Shown in pieces: positions 42,402-57,442 of a DNA stretch of 64,000 nucleotides; the stretch's first letter is position 1; the number at the start of each line of letters is the position of its first letter. Source of the DNA: Antennarius striatus (lineage: Eukaryota > Chordata > Actinopteri > Lophiiformes > Antennariidae); the NCBI RefSeq assembly GCF_040054535.1, contig NC_090797.1, forward strand, positions 3,221,501 through 3,285,500, in the 5' to 3' direction. The notes beneath the pieces were generated by a model. It did not search any database. It was not told the origin of the DNA and worked only from the letters and a program-made list of their open reading frames with translations. The position numbers and the translations under genes are program-made.

Positions 42402-44140
42402 AGGTCAAAGCCACGTGGAACCCCATCAAAATAAGATCCTATGCAAACACAGAACGTCACATTTACACTTCACACGTAGAAAGCACAATTTTCTAGCAAT
42501 CACAGCCAAGCGGTTTAAAGTTAAACCTCCGTGAAGATGATGAGGAAACATAAAATGTTAAAGCAGTGAAGGTACATTTTGGATATTTTTCATTGTAAAT
42601 GCAGGTTGTAGGTAGTTCCCGGAGATGAATTAGCTTTTTGTAACCCAACATGATGTCAGGTTGTAGCATTCCTCGCATATTCATGAAGTATTTGAGAAAA
42701 CAGTTCTGAAAAAATATGCACAATTTCAACAGATATCCTCTAAAGGTCTTAGAGACCTCGCAGCATCAAAAGCAGCGTGGGAGAGGAGAGAGTGTCACAT
42801 GTTTGTTAGATGATGTTGTTTTTCAAATTTTTTTTTTACTTGTTTCATATTATAAAGCAACACCAATGCACGCAGTGTGTCAAATCCTTTGAAATGCTCC
42901 TTCTTTGTGCCTTAGTAAGCAGATATGTGCACACAGTCACCAAAATACTTTTTAAACTTGAGCTTCAGTTGCAGCATTAAGGCCTCTGACCGATCATTGG
43001 CCGATCATATTTGTTATATTATTTCGTATATTGATGAATGGAATAGACATTGAAGTCTTCTCTTTGTGTGTGAACGTTGTCGACCAAATCCAAGATAGAG
43101 CAACGGTGATGATTTGTGCAGTTTATTATTGCCAGATTTGACACTCATCTTTACCTTGAAGTATTATTTAGATGGAATTAAAAATTATATTAGATTAAAA
43201 CCACATTTTGCACCCACAGAAACAGTGATTTACTCAAATATTCACTTCTAGATTGAGTCACTCACATTTAGCCCATTTGCCCTCTAGTGGTGACCAGTAG
43301 GTATTGCAATAAAAATACAAAAGTTAACTATTATTACAAATGTTGTCACTATGTTGATGAAGCAAGCCATATAAGGTCCTGATCCTGCAGGGACTTCCGC
43401 CAGTGAAGTGAATCTCTATGTATGCATGCACTATATTGTTAAATCTTGTGTTAAGAGGCCTCCAACTGTGTCCGTTCATAGCGTTGATCACATACGGAGC
43501 TCATGATGCTGTTCCTTAAAGCACTGTGAGAATTCAATTCCATTTGGAATTCTTGATTGAGAGTTATTCAGGAAAATCTTGCATTTTTCAGTTTGATTTA
43601 TTTAGTCTCCACTAAGGTACCAATTCAAATCTATTAAAAGGTTCTAATTATGAATGTAGTTGCAGCTTTTTGTTTTCATTCTCTTTTGCATCACCATTCT
43701 GCCAAAGCGCTACTTTTCATTTTCTGTTTTTATGCGTGTTTTAAATTTCAACGTGCGGCTCAATCAGTTATTTTTCAAACATCATCATTATCATCATCTT
43801 TGATTGATGCTTTTTATAAACTTTGTCATTTCATGTCTCGTTTTTCAAATGTATGCAGATGATGATTTTAATGGCTTTCTTATCTTTTGGTCTGTTTTCT
43901 TTTCATGTATGAAAAATGTAAATGAGATGATGTACACTAAACAATGTAAGGAAACAAATGTGTTCGGTATACTGGTTATGCCACTGAACCTGAGTAATCA
44001 TCATCCAGCCTAGCTGCAGCCTCGTCAGTGATTCTTGTCGATGCCATGCTGTCTGAAGACAGACACAAGCAATCTGTAAAAAGCACAATTTTAATGTACA
44101 TTTGTCTTTTTTTTTTTCCAATAAACAAAACTCAATTTGT
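42402..44140 (+). other. sypl1: sypl1 3' UTR
   Basis: AT-rich, no coding content, ending at AATAAA (44120-44125), which is followed by a TGTGTCTGTGTG stretch typical of a downstream GU-rich element. Confidence 0.6.
44120..44125 (+). terminator. Candidate sypl1 poly(A) signal
   Basis: Canonical AATAAA with a GU-rich element 25-40 nt downstream. It sits 1.7 kb after the stop codon. Confidence 0.65.
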
Positions 44141-44870
44141 CTTCAGCGAATGTGTCTGTGTGAGTGAAAGAGAATAAGAAGTCGCACAAGGAAGAGAAAA
44201 AAGAAGTAGCATCCTTGGGGTTTTTTTTAATTGAATCATATGATAATGACGTCACGTTGCATCATGCGACCGCAGGTGTTGATGTCTGTGTAGGTTTTAT
44301 GACGCGTATTGTGATCTATTGAACTCCAAGTTACAGTACTTCAAAAAAGGTGTCGTTTGATTTTTGCGCCGGCAGTGCAGTTTCTAATTGTGGCCACTAG
44401 AGGTCGGTGTAGCGCCATGAATTTGAGTCAGTTTCAGGATCATGAGATGTGGGGACGCCTGTTGTTACAACATCCAATCAAGTTATGTCCAATTGAATAA
44501 TTATATCTGCATGATGGAGATGAAACTTCCGCTAGACTACTATTCAACTAGAGAATATTGCTTATAATTTAATATATAGGGGGGAAAACCCCCCCCCCCC
44601 GATTACTACAGAAATGTCTTCCAAAGAACTGCTATAGTCACTCCCAATTTTTGATTTTTATTTCTTAAAATTTTCCTCTATTTTTTTAAAAATTTTTTTA
44701 CATGATTCAAACACAGGTCAGACATCAAGAAACCACTAATTAATCTACCTGTTGAATAGCCGCCGCCATTTAAATAAAACACACTCAGATCATTAAATAG
44801 GCTTTGGCCCGTCTGCCTCCCATGGTGAACTTTTGAACCCCGCCTATCTCTCAACCCTCAACCCGCCGAT
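44141..44870. other. sypl1-atxn7l1 spacer
   Basis: About 0.7 kb of AT-rich sequence with a perfect CRE (44247-44254) and a poly-C run near 44588-44600. No trace of CDHR3, which lies between the human counterparts. Confidence 0.6.
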
Positions 44871-44957
44871 GAATCCCGAACGGGGACGAAGCTGCTCGAC
44901 GGTGACGTCAGCATATCTCGTTCTTTTAGCCTGCTGCGTGCGAAGGAGAGAGAGAGA

Positions 44958-44997
<40 letters not shown>

Positions 44998-45036
44998 AAA
45001 AAACGGCTCTCAGCTAAGCAACAAGACGGAAGAGCA
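44871..45036 (+). promoter_or_regulatory. atxn7l1: Putative atxn7l1 promoter / 5' UTR: CRE plus (GA)n tract
   Basis: The perfect CRE TGACGTCA lies at 44903-44910, about 127 bp upstream of the ATG. It is followed by a (GA)n purine tract at 44946-44992 with one GTG interruption. CpG-rich sequence continues into intron 1 (45150-45420, many GCGCGC words), consistent with a CpG-island promoter. Confidence 0.55.
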
Positions 45037-47280
45037 ATGGCGACACTGGATCGCCATATACCAAGTCTGGATAGCTTCCTTTGCGAGCCTTGGTCTTCCT
45101 TCGTCAGTGCGGCTAAATTCCGTGTTGTTGACAGTAAGTTCGCACGTCGCTAGCGTTGTTGTTTAATGCGGACAAAGTGTCGGGAAGTGCGCGGTCCAAA
45201 CTGTCTGTGATTGAGTTGAACCAGCCCCATCCACCGTGCAGGCTCTGCCTGTCAAAGCGCAGCAAAGTAACTGTCACAAATGTTACTACGGATGCCATGT
45301 TAATAGCTTGTTTGAAACTGTCGCGCGCAGCGAAGGCGCGCGCGAGTAGCCATTGCCGCGCGGGGTGGGGGGTGGGTGGGCTCGCGCCGCTGGCGCGTGC
45401 CGTCGCCATATCCTCCTCAACTGTCCAGCTGTAAGTTTGCTAGCTGTGACAGCTTCAACTCGCTCCGCTGAGCTAATGCTAATGCTAACCCACGATAGCC
45501 GAGCGTGCCCCCCCCCCCCCCACACACACACACAAAGTTTGTTGTTGGTAAAAGTGGTGTTTTGTTTTTTCTTCTTCTCGTGTTTATTTTAGACGTAAAC
45601 TCGTCCGTGGATAAAAGCGACAAACAGCCTCCCTGCCTCGGTGAAGCCGCGAAGCGCAGCCGCAAACAAGGTGAGTAAAGTCGGGGAAACTTGACGCCGT
45701 TACGTAGCGGATGATGGTTTGTTATGGTTCCTGTTGGGCGCACCGGGGATGCCAGGGTCGCTCTATTTTTACTGTCACATCACCGAAAGCACCTTTATTG
45801 GGCATCGTTGCTGATAACGGATCACTTTTTGTTTTACATCCATGAAGCTTAAACACCCATTAAACGTCTGTTAGCATCCTGAGTCTGGGACGGCAAGTAA
45901 ATAATGACTGATCGATTGTTTTTTGCCGATGAATCCTCGATCGACTGGTCTTTTAAACTCCATTTGAGTCATTATAAAGATTACAACAGTAGAAGTACAC
46001 CACTAGCTATCTTAAGGCAAAATCTACTTCATATTTGATTAGTTTTATTGGGAATATCTACTATTTATCAGAGTTTTACAATATCCAATTCAATCACAAA
46101 TTCGAGGTCCTCTTGGGATCACAGTCCTCCCAGACTTGAAGATGTTTTATCCTCAGATCTCTTGATTCTGGATGGAGTCCGTCTCATCTCATCTTTTCCA
46201 CACATGTTTCATCCATCTTCCTCCCGACGTCATGCTGATCCATAACCCCCTCCTTGGAAGTGTTTGTTTTGTTTCATCCCTCCAAACGTCTGTGGCGTGT
46301 CTGGATGGTTTTGAGTCTTGTTGACACAAACACCTGAGACGTAGCGAGGGCTGCCCTTTGAACTGGATGTAACCTTGGGATGACATTGCTCCCTCCCATG
46401 CACGCATAATCAACCCGGGGCTGTTTCACACTCCACTTCCACCAGTCATTGGTTGAAATGCCCATAGGCACATACAGATAGTGTTTACGTCCTCTACGGC
46501 GGGCATAGAGTTGTGGATGTGGTGAAATCCTGTTGTTTTTTCCATCCTGTTTTCCATCCTGTTTTATTTTATCATTTATTTGGCAGGATCTCCCTCCAGA
46601 AATATTTTAATCAGATGTGGGCAAGAGTAACGACAAATTGAAAGCCTGAAATGACCTCAGATGAGCTTCACATGACTGAAAGTCTCTTATTGAATATTTC
46701 AAATTTGGGCTTTTGTGCAAGAATGGCGTTAATATAATTGTATATTGTATATGTGTGGAGACGGGTAGGATGGTGTCCTGAAGCCGTGGCAACCCCCTGG
46801 GGTGTGTGTGTGTGTGTGTGGGGGTGGCAGCAGGAGGAGTCCCTCCATACCTCCCCCTGCATGCTTCACACGAACACACTTGAGTCATCCCTGAAATTTG
46901 GAACGTGCTTCAGCCCTCGTTCGAACACGCTGACGCACGACGACGCAGCCGGGGAAACTCTCTCCTCCGACTCACTGGCCTCGCACCAGACCACTTCTTC
47001 TCCACTCACCCACACACACACACACACACGCTCTTTCACATGCCTCATCTTCCTCTCTACCAGCCAAACTGGAGCAGTGTTTCCAGAACCGCTGATCCGT
47101 CGGTAACGCGACACCAAGGCCGACCGAGAGTGAAATGTATATACACACACACATGCAGACGCCCCCGAGCTGCGCAAACGCACAGGGAATTACATCTCAA
47201 ACTCGTTTCTTATTTTGCGTCTTGCAGAAAGTTGTGTGACTCATCGATGGTGAGCATGTTTGCTCACTTTGCACCCTAGT

Positions 47281-47378
<98 letters not shown>

Positions 47379-47444
47379 TTGTAAATGATGAGACCAGGTT
47401 GGCAGTAATTAGTGTGTGGTGTTTGGTGTGAGACATGGTTGGTG

Positions 47445-47488
<44 letters not shown>

Positions 47489-49457
47489 AATAGAGATGAT
47501 GACAGCCATTATCGACCAGTTGGGCTAGATTGGCAGCCGCTGTCATTACACCCCTTTAAATAGGCAGGAGTGTTATGCTACTATTTGTACGTTAGCCAGC
47601 ATCTTCAGAAGGGATGGAATCACCAACATATCATTGACCTTAAGCGCACCAAACTGTGCATGCATAAACACAGTTTGCATCACCTGGCCTCTCTGGAAAT
47701 TTAACATTTCTCTCTTATCAAGCAAATGTTTCTGAATGAGTTTAAATTATCGTCCTCATTCAAATGATTTCAGCTCAAAATTATTCTTTTTTTTTTTCCC
47801 CTGTCGGCTCTCCAATGCAATCAAAGAAAATGATGCCAAGCGTGTCTGCTGCTAAGCGCTTACATAAGACTTAATATCTGACTTAATATCGATCGTTGAT
47901 GGGGAAATACATTTAAGCAAAAAATTAAATCAACTCCTGGAAGCGCTGTGTAACATAAAAAATAAAGCTTAAAAAAGGAGCAAAGTAAGAACCAATAAAT
48001 CCAAAATCTACTGCCTTCTGTATTACAGTGAAGTTAAATACGCGAGATATTGATGTGTTTCAGCTCAGAACTCGTTCATTAAGGCGGTAATTTTCCAGAC
48101 TAGATGGTTCTGACCTTGGGAGCAAATATTTTGAGGCTTTGGCTGAATCTTCATTATAACACGTTTGTTTAGTGTGTCCCAGCGACATTCTGTCTTTACA
48201 GCCTTACTGTGATCATAAAATGGGTTTACTTACAAGAAAAGAAAAATGCCTGATTCCAATGTTTTCTCATCACACGGTCTGCTCTTGTACAGAAACCAAA
48301 ATAGGACTTGGGACATCTCCCTCCGAGACCCTTGGATTGACTCTATCTCCAACATTTTAACCCCAAATTTGTGTCAGCGAAAGAATAAGAGGGGGGGGGG
48401 GTTGTCTTGGGTCTGCACCATCAGCTTCCAGCCAACTCCCAGCCAGCTTGTTTACTTCGTCAGCTTTTTTTTTTTTTGGTGCAGAACCAAAAGTTATTGG
48501 TGTTCCAAATTTTAAAAAACCCCAAACAAACTGTATTAGAAGTTGCCTGTGCCCTTCTGTGTGGCTGCTATGACTCAAAAGTAGCTCTTAATTCCAAGAC
48601 TCGGCTGAAAAAGCCTTTTTGTTTATCAGTGAGGTCATGTGAGTCCCCCGTCGACCAATGAGAGGTCGATGTCGTTACTCCAAATGTAATCGGTGCCCAA
48701 ATGAGACGTTATTTTAGTAGCACCAGGCGAGTTTGTCCTCCACTGACTGATGTTTTTGTAGTTCATTTCTCCGCCTGTCATTAATTCGTCAGCCTGAGGC
48801 TGTTGGCCGGAGAAGCTAACTCCGGCTGCAGAAAATAGGCTTTACACTTGGTTTGTATTTGACTTGGCAGATGTGGAGGAAATTGCGTTTTTATTTCTTT
48901 CTTTCTCAATACTCCAACTCAATTTTCCCTCACTCACTGCAAACTTTGAAATTTCTGATATCTGCCAGATTTTTTTCATTTAATTTTTTTTTTTGTTGTT
49001 ATCGTCAGCTGACTCTGCTGGCAGGTTTATCCAGAATCAAACGTGCTAACGTCTCTGGAAACGACAAAACGCAAACCACGGCGGCGCTGCTGTAAGTTTC
49101 TGAGCGGGATCCACCTGGCAGGGCCGAGCTGGTTGTGCATCAGTGTTTCCAGTTGCTCTATTTAACCGCTTTCTTCACAGAACGCCTAATCCACAATGCC
49201 AGGCGACCTGTTGACAAGACCAACCAGATTTTAAAAGTCATATCGCTTGTGCCGCTACGTTTTGTTTGTCATCGGGCTGCTTCCAATCGAGGCGTCACAA
49301 GGCTGCGGTTGGATTTCCTGGCCGTTTCTTGGATTCTGGTTCAAATCACAGAATGAACTGAGAAGATCAGGAAATAATTTCCATCCATGTTGATGGGATG
49401 AACTTGTAAAAATCAGTTCCTGTTAATGTTATCGATGTCTGTGCGTGTTTGTGTGTG

Positions 49458-49542
<85 letters not shown>

Positions 49543-50657
49543 TACATCATGCGTACATGTGTTGTCTTATATTGCTGTGACCTTGAGTAACCCTACAAAC
49601 CCATTTTCCACCGCTCACACATTTCTTGATGACACATCGTGACAATGTCACGATGACATCACACCCACACCAATGTCAGACACCCACATATATCCTTTTG
49701 TGAGCTTTTGCAAATGCATCCATACTCTCTCCCCACCCCCCTCACCCCCACACCACTGAGTGTGGTCTAAGCTCTATGCTAATAAATGCTACGCTATAAT
49801 TTCTGTTAGCAGAGCCTGTTTCAGTGCAGATTATTCTCTGCCTCTCCTTCCTCAGTAATTCTGTGAATCATTTTTAGGCGAGTGGGTGGAGTTTGTCTAG
49901 AAATGGCAGGTGCAGCATGATTTTTAGTGTTTTAAATAAACTGTATATTTTGTATTTGTCCCCTGTTTTTTTCTTTCTGTCTGATACTTTAATTCGGATT
50001 AAATGTCATTCTTCTCACCATCAGTCGTCCCTTTTCTCTTCCAGATATGCCCGTCGACACTCAGTTTCCCGCACCGGAGGATTTGTGTCTTGTTGTCTGC
50101 CATGTCTGCAATCAGGTGGTCACCCCTCAAGGCATCCTTGCACACTACGGTAAGTCGCCTCGGGGGGGGGGACGTGACAGGACCCACCTTTTTAATGTGC
50201 AGCTGTAACACAGAGGCGCAGCACAAACACGGCTGAACGCTCGTGCAGAACCTTTCAGATCAATGCAGTCATCTGTGTGTTTCCCTGCGGGGCTGTTTAG
50301 CACGCTGATACAAAATAAAAACCGTTAAATAATTTACAGAATAAATGACTAGATGCAGCTTTGTCTGGGAGCTTTTTCTGGTTGTGATTACACTTGTAGA
50401 AGAAGGCAGATTGAAGTCGTAGTGATGGATCAAATCTAATTATTTTTAAATAATGTTTGTTGGATTCATTCTACTGTTAGGGTTGGGTTGTTTGTCCGTC
50501 GTACGAGCTTAAACTTGTTTTATTTCCTACAAAACCGACCACGCCAGAATGTGTCGGGTCTAGCTGGGAATGCTAGCTCTGGAGCCCCCGGGACACTTCC
50601 CACCCGGAAGCTTGCTTTATTTTGATGTATGAGAGTATGTTGTCATGCACACACACT

Positions 50658-50690
<33 letters not shown>

Positions 50691-51303
50691 CGACTGACGT
50701 CAACGGGACGGCGGCTCTCGTCAGCGACAAGTATCTACAGATCAGGATGGTTACTGTCGTCATCCAAACTAGTACACGGATCCTCGATTTGATCCACCTC
50801 CCTTAGCGATCACATGAAAAAAATCATCACTTCCTGTGTCTGTTTCAAATTAAGAGTCCTCTGTTGGTTATTTTTAACAAGGCTTTTATTGGAAAACTTT
50901 TGCTGTAAAATGTTGGAATGCTCATGAAATGTAGCTGCTGTCAACTTTTGTCAAGACTTGGCCAAAGAACTTTAATGTTTAGATTTTAAACTGATTGAAG
51001 TACACTTGAATGGAAAGACAGCTGAGTCATGTTTAACACCTAAAGATTTCTATGTACTTCAGAGATAAAGAATTCCAGAAGTAAGCGTGTTGTTGTTGTT
51101 GATCCCTGCTCTCATTGGCAGTCCTCGCTGTCTGTTTACCTGTGTTGTTGTTGTGTTTTTTTTTTTGGTCTTGGCTTTGCTGAGCTCGCTCGCATCTGCC
51201 CGCGAGCTGCTGCTTCCTTCTGTTGGCGGCACGTGTGCCAGCCTGAGCTGCCTGTTTGAGGACACGTGGTCACGCTTAATGAACACGCGCATGCAAACTC
51301 AGG

Positions 51304-51338
<35 letters not shown>

Positions 51339-51447
51339 CAAACACACTTTTCTCCCCTGGAGGAGAGAAGCCAGTGGACTCACATGCACTCACATTCTCA
51401 CTTTCTGTTTCTCTGTAGAAAGAGGTCAGTGGTATTGTGAGAAACAT

Positions 51448-51503
<56 letters not shown>

Positions 51504-51865
51504 TCCTGGCATGTGCTGTTGTTTTGTTCCTGCTCATGCCCCCCAGCAGCATTCCCTCCCACCCCCCACCACTGTTGGCAGCGACGCTACTTGCTGACAC
51601 GCACTCAAAGTGGGGTAACAACAGGTCTGAAACGCAGTCATATACACACACACACACACATACACACACGTAGTTAAAAGTGTGAATCTCCTGAGAGCCC
51701 CCCCCCCCACACACACACACAGAACAAAACGATCTCTGTGCCACAGTAAGCTAACAAGCCGAAGCTGCAGCCGACCGGTGGGTCCGGTCACATGCAGGCG
51801 AGGCTGATGGCGTCACTCTCCAGTTGTTTTCATCTTGTTCTGTCGCGTAGATTAATGCTCCGCAC

Positions 51866-51927
<62 letters not shown>

Positions 51928-54441
51928 CAACTCCGAATCAAGATCTCCTCCTGACCTCTGCTGAGTGGATCGACTTTGTGTCATGACCCTTTCAGGAAGT
52001 TTAAAAAAAAAAAAAAAGCATTTCCTGTCATTGTTAAATGGTCCAATCACGTCATTCTAATGTCCAAACAAGCAACACAGATTCTCATTTTGCTTTAAAT
52101 GTCATGGTTCCGATTTCATGCTTGATCTGTGCATCGAATCAGTGCTGAGGCCTTTCACGTATAGACATTTCTACATGCACACACACTCACACAGAGGAGG
52201 AGGGGGTCGGCTGCCTAAAGGGTCAGCGGCTTCCAGTTATGCATGCCCAGTTTGCTGCTCCAGCTTTGCTTTGGTGCAAAGGAAGAGAGAGCGGTCACAA
52301 CTAAAGCCATAGCCTGTCCTGGAATTTAGTTTTTTTTTTTTTTTTAAGAACTTGTGTTGAAAATCTTCATGTAAATCTAGACTTTCTCCATCAGATCCTC
52401 CGTATAAGGGATTTGTTTATTTAAGTCTCCTTAGAGTAAGGCAAAGCTTGTATATTCTTAGCGTGAGTGGCCCCAGTGGGATATCGAAATAAATCCCTCA
52501 CACTGGCAGCATTCATGCTATGATCTATATAATGAGTTTGCAAAAAAAAAAAAAAAGTGTAAAAAGTTGTTTTAAATACTTGCCAGTTAACGCCAGAGTT
52601 GATTAAGGACGTTGGAAAGACGGTTACCCTGCTTTAAAAAAAAAAAAAAAAAAAAGCCTTTGGGGTTATTTCAAAGATTATTTGTAATATATTTGGCTCC
52701 TCCTGCGTGAATGTGAAATTCAAGTCACCACTGTGATGATTTTGCGTGTGATGCGAGTCTGTGGGTCATATTTTTTTTGTGTATCCTGTGGTGGGAGGAA
52801 TCAGGATTCCGTGTCGCGTTCAGATTTCTTCAGATAAGTTTCCTTCTGCTTCTCCCACCTCCTTATGATTTATTCTCTCTCCACTCAGTCAGTCTGTCTC
52901 CCCTGCCGGCGGCCCGCTGCGCCCCGAAAAGGCCACGTTGTGTTGTTGTCGGTGGGAGTGTGTTTATCTGTTTATCTCCTCTCACCTTTAACGTTGTTTT
53001 GTTGTCGATCCCCGAGACGCTTGAAAAGAAGCACGCTGTTTTTCTTTCAGTTTCATTTCATTCCTGACTGAAACGTTTGGGGATTGCTCTGTGTTTTTGT
53101 GTGTGCTGCGTTGTGTAACAGTGCGTGTGCATGTGAGTGTGTTTCTTTGGCTTTGCTGCAGCCGTTCATTTCACACAATGGTTGTCTGTTGTTAGGAAGT
53201 TTTTTTAGCCCTTAACCACGGAAGCTCTGCTCGGGATTTTTTTACTGGGGGGTGTCGCTCGCTCCACTGTTACCCCATTTTCATTATTAGGAGTCGGTAG
53301 TGTGTGAACCGGGAGCTTAAGGTTGCCTCTGATCTCCCTCAGAGGTCATTTCTTTAATCTTCTTCTTGCTCTTCACTTTGAATGACATCGTTTGTTGTTC
53401 TATTTCAGTAACGGACTGCAGTTGTGAGCATATCTGTGTCATAACTGTGTGTTTTGGGCATTTTATGCCCTGATTTTACTATTTATTGTTCATTTCTTTA
53501 GATTTGCATATACTTTTATTCTATTAAATGGAATATATATCAGCACAGGCAATATTAACTCCTACTCCTCACCTTGGATTAATTTCATCTGATTTATTTA
53601 TAATATTCATCTATGACCATCTTATTTACCTCATATCTTTCCGCTGCCTCCCTGCTCCTCCCTAAACCTCCACAGACCGGGCTGACCTTTCCACTTCCAC
53701 ATCCAGTGGCTCCGCCCACAGAATGAGTAGGCAGCCAATCGGCAGTCAGCTGGGCTCTACACATTGCCGTGATGACAGGCAGGCAGGAGAGTTGAGTAGT
53801 GAGTAGTGGCTTAGTGACCTTGTCAGGGTAGATACACACAGAATGTAAATCAGTACAGTTAGCTCGGGTTAGCTGATGGCTAACAGGATGACCTGAAAGA
53901 AATCTGTCATCATTTTCCTTGCCAGGTTTTTGAAATACCTGTAATTATGTGGTTTTTCATTTATTCTAAAAAAAAAAAAGTTTCCAGGTTTTTTTTATTT
54001 ACCAAATTGTATTCTTGCTTTTGCAGAAATTTCAATATAAATTTTCCATTTTATATTATTTAATATCTGCTTTGCATTGTGCCCGGAAAAACGAAAAAAA
54101 GCGGACCAAACATGCAGCAGAGCTTGACTAGCAGGTTAAGTTGAACTCGCATAGTCACAATTACAGCCTGTGTTTGGTTTGGATAAACAGCTGCAGGGGC
54201 GCATGTGTTATTATACCGCTTCAGATTCATTATTTCTCTTATTCCTGCATGGAAAAATAAGTTTGTGAGAGCACATTCAGAATAAAAACTCATGTGCACA
54301 AGTCTAACCGGACAGTTGTGTTCATTAAAAGTGTTAAACGTGTGAAACTGTTGTAGCTGCATACCTGCAAACGTGACTCTGAACTTTGCCCCTGCTTCTC
54401 TGCAGCTGCCTCTGCTTCTACTGGCCTATTTACACACCTGC

Positions 54442-54503
<62 letters not shown>

Positions 54504-57392
54504 AGCATATGCACATGTCCTCACCTGTAAAAATTATACTCAAAGTGCTCGAATATATAAATATATACACATGTCCTGCATGCTGAGATGTACATGTTCT
54601 CCTGTGCATACTTATGCTAATGCTACTAACATACACCGTGCAAAAAAAGTAGTGAAGTATGTGTTGACACACACACACACACATTTTTCAGACACTCTAT
54701 GCAAGCATACTCTCCATCAGTCACCTGTCACACACACTTTCATGTGTGCTGGCACCGCCTGAGCAAACAGACAGGGTCGGCTAGTTTGTCGTCGGACGCC
54801 TTTTATCCCAAAGAGCTGCTGTTAGATGACGATTACTACACTCATTAAGTGGGCGGGGATAACAATGGGACTCACACTCAGACACACACTCACACACACC
54901 TCGAATATCTTATCATTTTGGGACTGAAGCGACTGTTTGACTCTACTGTTGGTCCGAGGTCAGCTCTTGGATTTTGCGGTGTGTTTCAGGGAGGTCACAG
55001 TGGATGTGTGATATTTTTATTTTCCACTTCGAAGGTTTCATTTTGCTGGTTGCCCCCTTTCAATGGTGATCAAGAGAATAAAGCAGTGACTGAGGAGAGG
55101 GAGCAGATTAATCCCCCAACGAAGTACCGAATCTGAAACATTTAAAATGCAAATGCTCCCACCTGACCCCGCGGGGAGGCGCCACGCCCCCTGCGTTCTG
55201 CCGAAGTGTGAGCATCAGACGCGCTCGTCTGCAGCTCCTCTTATTCACCCGTGACACACAGACAGAGCAGAGACGAAGAGGCTGAGACAGCGAAGAAAGC
55301 CTCGCGCTACATTTTTAGCCACGGATCCAAACGCTGTGCCGCCGGCTGCTACCCAGAATCCAATGGGCAGACACATCCCAAGTGCAGCAAAAGCGTTCAC
55401 AGCAAGGGAATGCAGGCGTAGAAGGCATCTCTGTAAACACTGACACTCTGTTATTTATTTATTTACTTATTTACTTACTTAGTCCGGGTCCATACAGTGA
55501 AATGGGTTCAAGTTCAGCAGCAGAGAAGCCCTGAGCTTCATCAGAACAGTCTAAATGTATGTATAGACGATAAAAGAATTGTGTGATATCATTTCTTGAT
55601 CGGTGGACTATTGATGGTGACCTTAACTGATGTGACAACGCCATTGGCTCAGACATGAGTGCACCTCAATGGCGGAGGCACTTCCAGATTTGCATAGTCG
55701 CGCCTGATAGACGTTTGTGTTCACAGAACGCGGCCGATCGGCACGGGGCAGCACCTTTTTTCAGATGATGGCAATGATTAACGTTTCCGCCATCTGTTGA
55801 CGGCCATGTCGGAATCTAAGCCACAGATGTTTCAGTGACATTTTTTGTTCACTTCCTGTCAACATTCGCTTCGAGGGATCAAACGAGTTCACTTCCAGAG
55901 CGTCGGCGTAACGAACTGTGAAGCTGAATCTAGACGTCGTCGCGATTCTTCAACCGTTTCTCGTCATCGATAGGAGTTGATGTTGCTGTGTGTGAAGTGG
56001 GATTTCCCTCCTTCCTCTCTATATGTCTTTATATGTGCCCCCCCCCCTCCCCTCCTCTGTTTTCATTCAGGTAGCTGGGGTATAGTTTCCCTGTGAGACA
56101 GTCAGAGAGAGACAGACAGTCCTGGACCACACCCCCACATTCCCTACCCACCCCTCCCACAAGACATGCATAGCAAAAATCGTAAGTCTGAGCTCCTCTG
56201 CTTTTTTTTGTTTGTTTGTTTTTTTGCGCAACCTCCCCAGCTAGGAAACGTATTCCTCTCTCTTTCTATCTGTGTCTCGGTATCTTTTCGCTCGTGTCCT
56301 GACAGATCTGGGTCTGAAGGTTATTTTAATTGTTATTTTGACATCTTAATGGGGTTTATCACGTTGCTAACAAGTGAGAAATGCATTGATTTTGTTTTGT
56401 GAAGATGTTTTCGAGCTTCTCCTGTGTTAAAATGTGACTGTTTGACACCTTTTCAAAATAATTGGTGTAAATTCCACATCACACTACGCTCACTATTAGA
56501 CTGAGGTGCAAGCCAGATGCAAATTGGATCTTAAAAAGACCCAGATCCAGAAAATACCCTCGACCAAAAAACGCTGTAGGAGTGCTTCTTTTCTCGTGTT
56601 ACATGTCAGATCTCTTTGTTTCTGCTTCTTTTCCTGACCCATTTCAGAGAAGCGTCACATCTCCCCCATCCCCTCGAGGAACCCTTTAGTTCCCGTGAAG
56701 CCCAAAGTGCCCGCGGCGGTGCCCCCCCCGGCCGTCGCTCCCAATCCCGGGGACACGCTGGCCTTCAGGGTCCCTAAAGATTACCCTCACTCCCGCTTCA
56801 GCAAGGCGCCGCTGGCCGTCTACCCGCCGAAGGGGGCCCGGAACAAGACGTGGTGGGGTCGACTAATTTATCTCCATTATATAGTTAATAAATGCCTCCA
56901 TTAAGTTAACTGTGTTCTCCCCACCCCACCCCCCCTCAGCGTGTCCCTCCCGATCGTGAGCCTGGAGAAAATGCCATGCCTCAACCGGACCGACTCAGCG
57001 TCACACGTTCGCCTCACCCCCCCATCCTCCTCCTCCTCCCCCTCACCCTTTCCACTCAAACCTCCATCCGTCACCCCCCCACCCTCCCAACGGTCCGGCG
57101 AGAAGCTCACCAACGGCCGCGGCACCAGCGGACCATCCACGCCTCGCTCCACCACGTCTCCATCCTCTCTGGACGGGCGACCGAGTCCGGGGCGCTCGCC
57201 GCTGGACAGACGGCCGGTATCGACACCGTCCCCCTCCCAGCCAGAGCGGAAACCCCCCCCTTCGCCCTCCCCGTCGCACCGATCCAGTGCTCTAACATCG
57301 TCGTCGTCGGAGAAGAAACACCAAAATGGAACGAAGGCTTCCTCCAGGTCACAGAAAAGACTCTCAGGTCAGTCGAGAGTTGTTTTTTTTCT

Positions 57393-57442
<50 letters not shown>

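Noticed and set aside
49009..49093. Candidate cassette exon in atxn7l1 intron 2 (CAG acceptor, GTAAGT donor)
   Set aside because: From the phase of exon 2 it either hits a stop (TGC TAA) or leaves a phase incompatible with exon 3.
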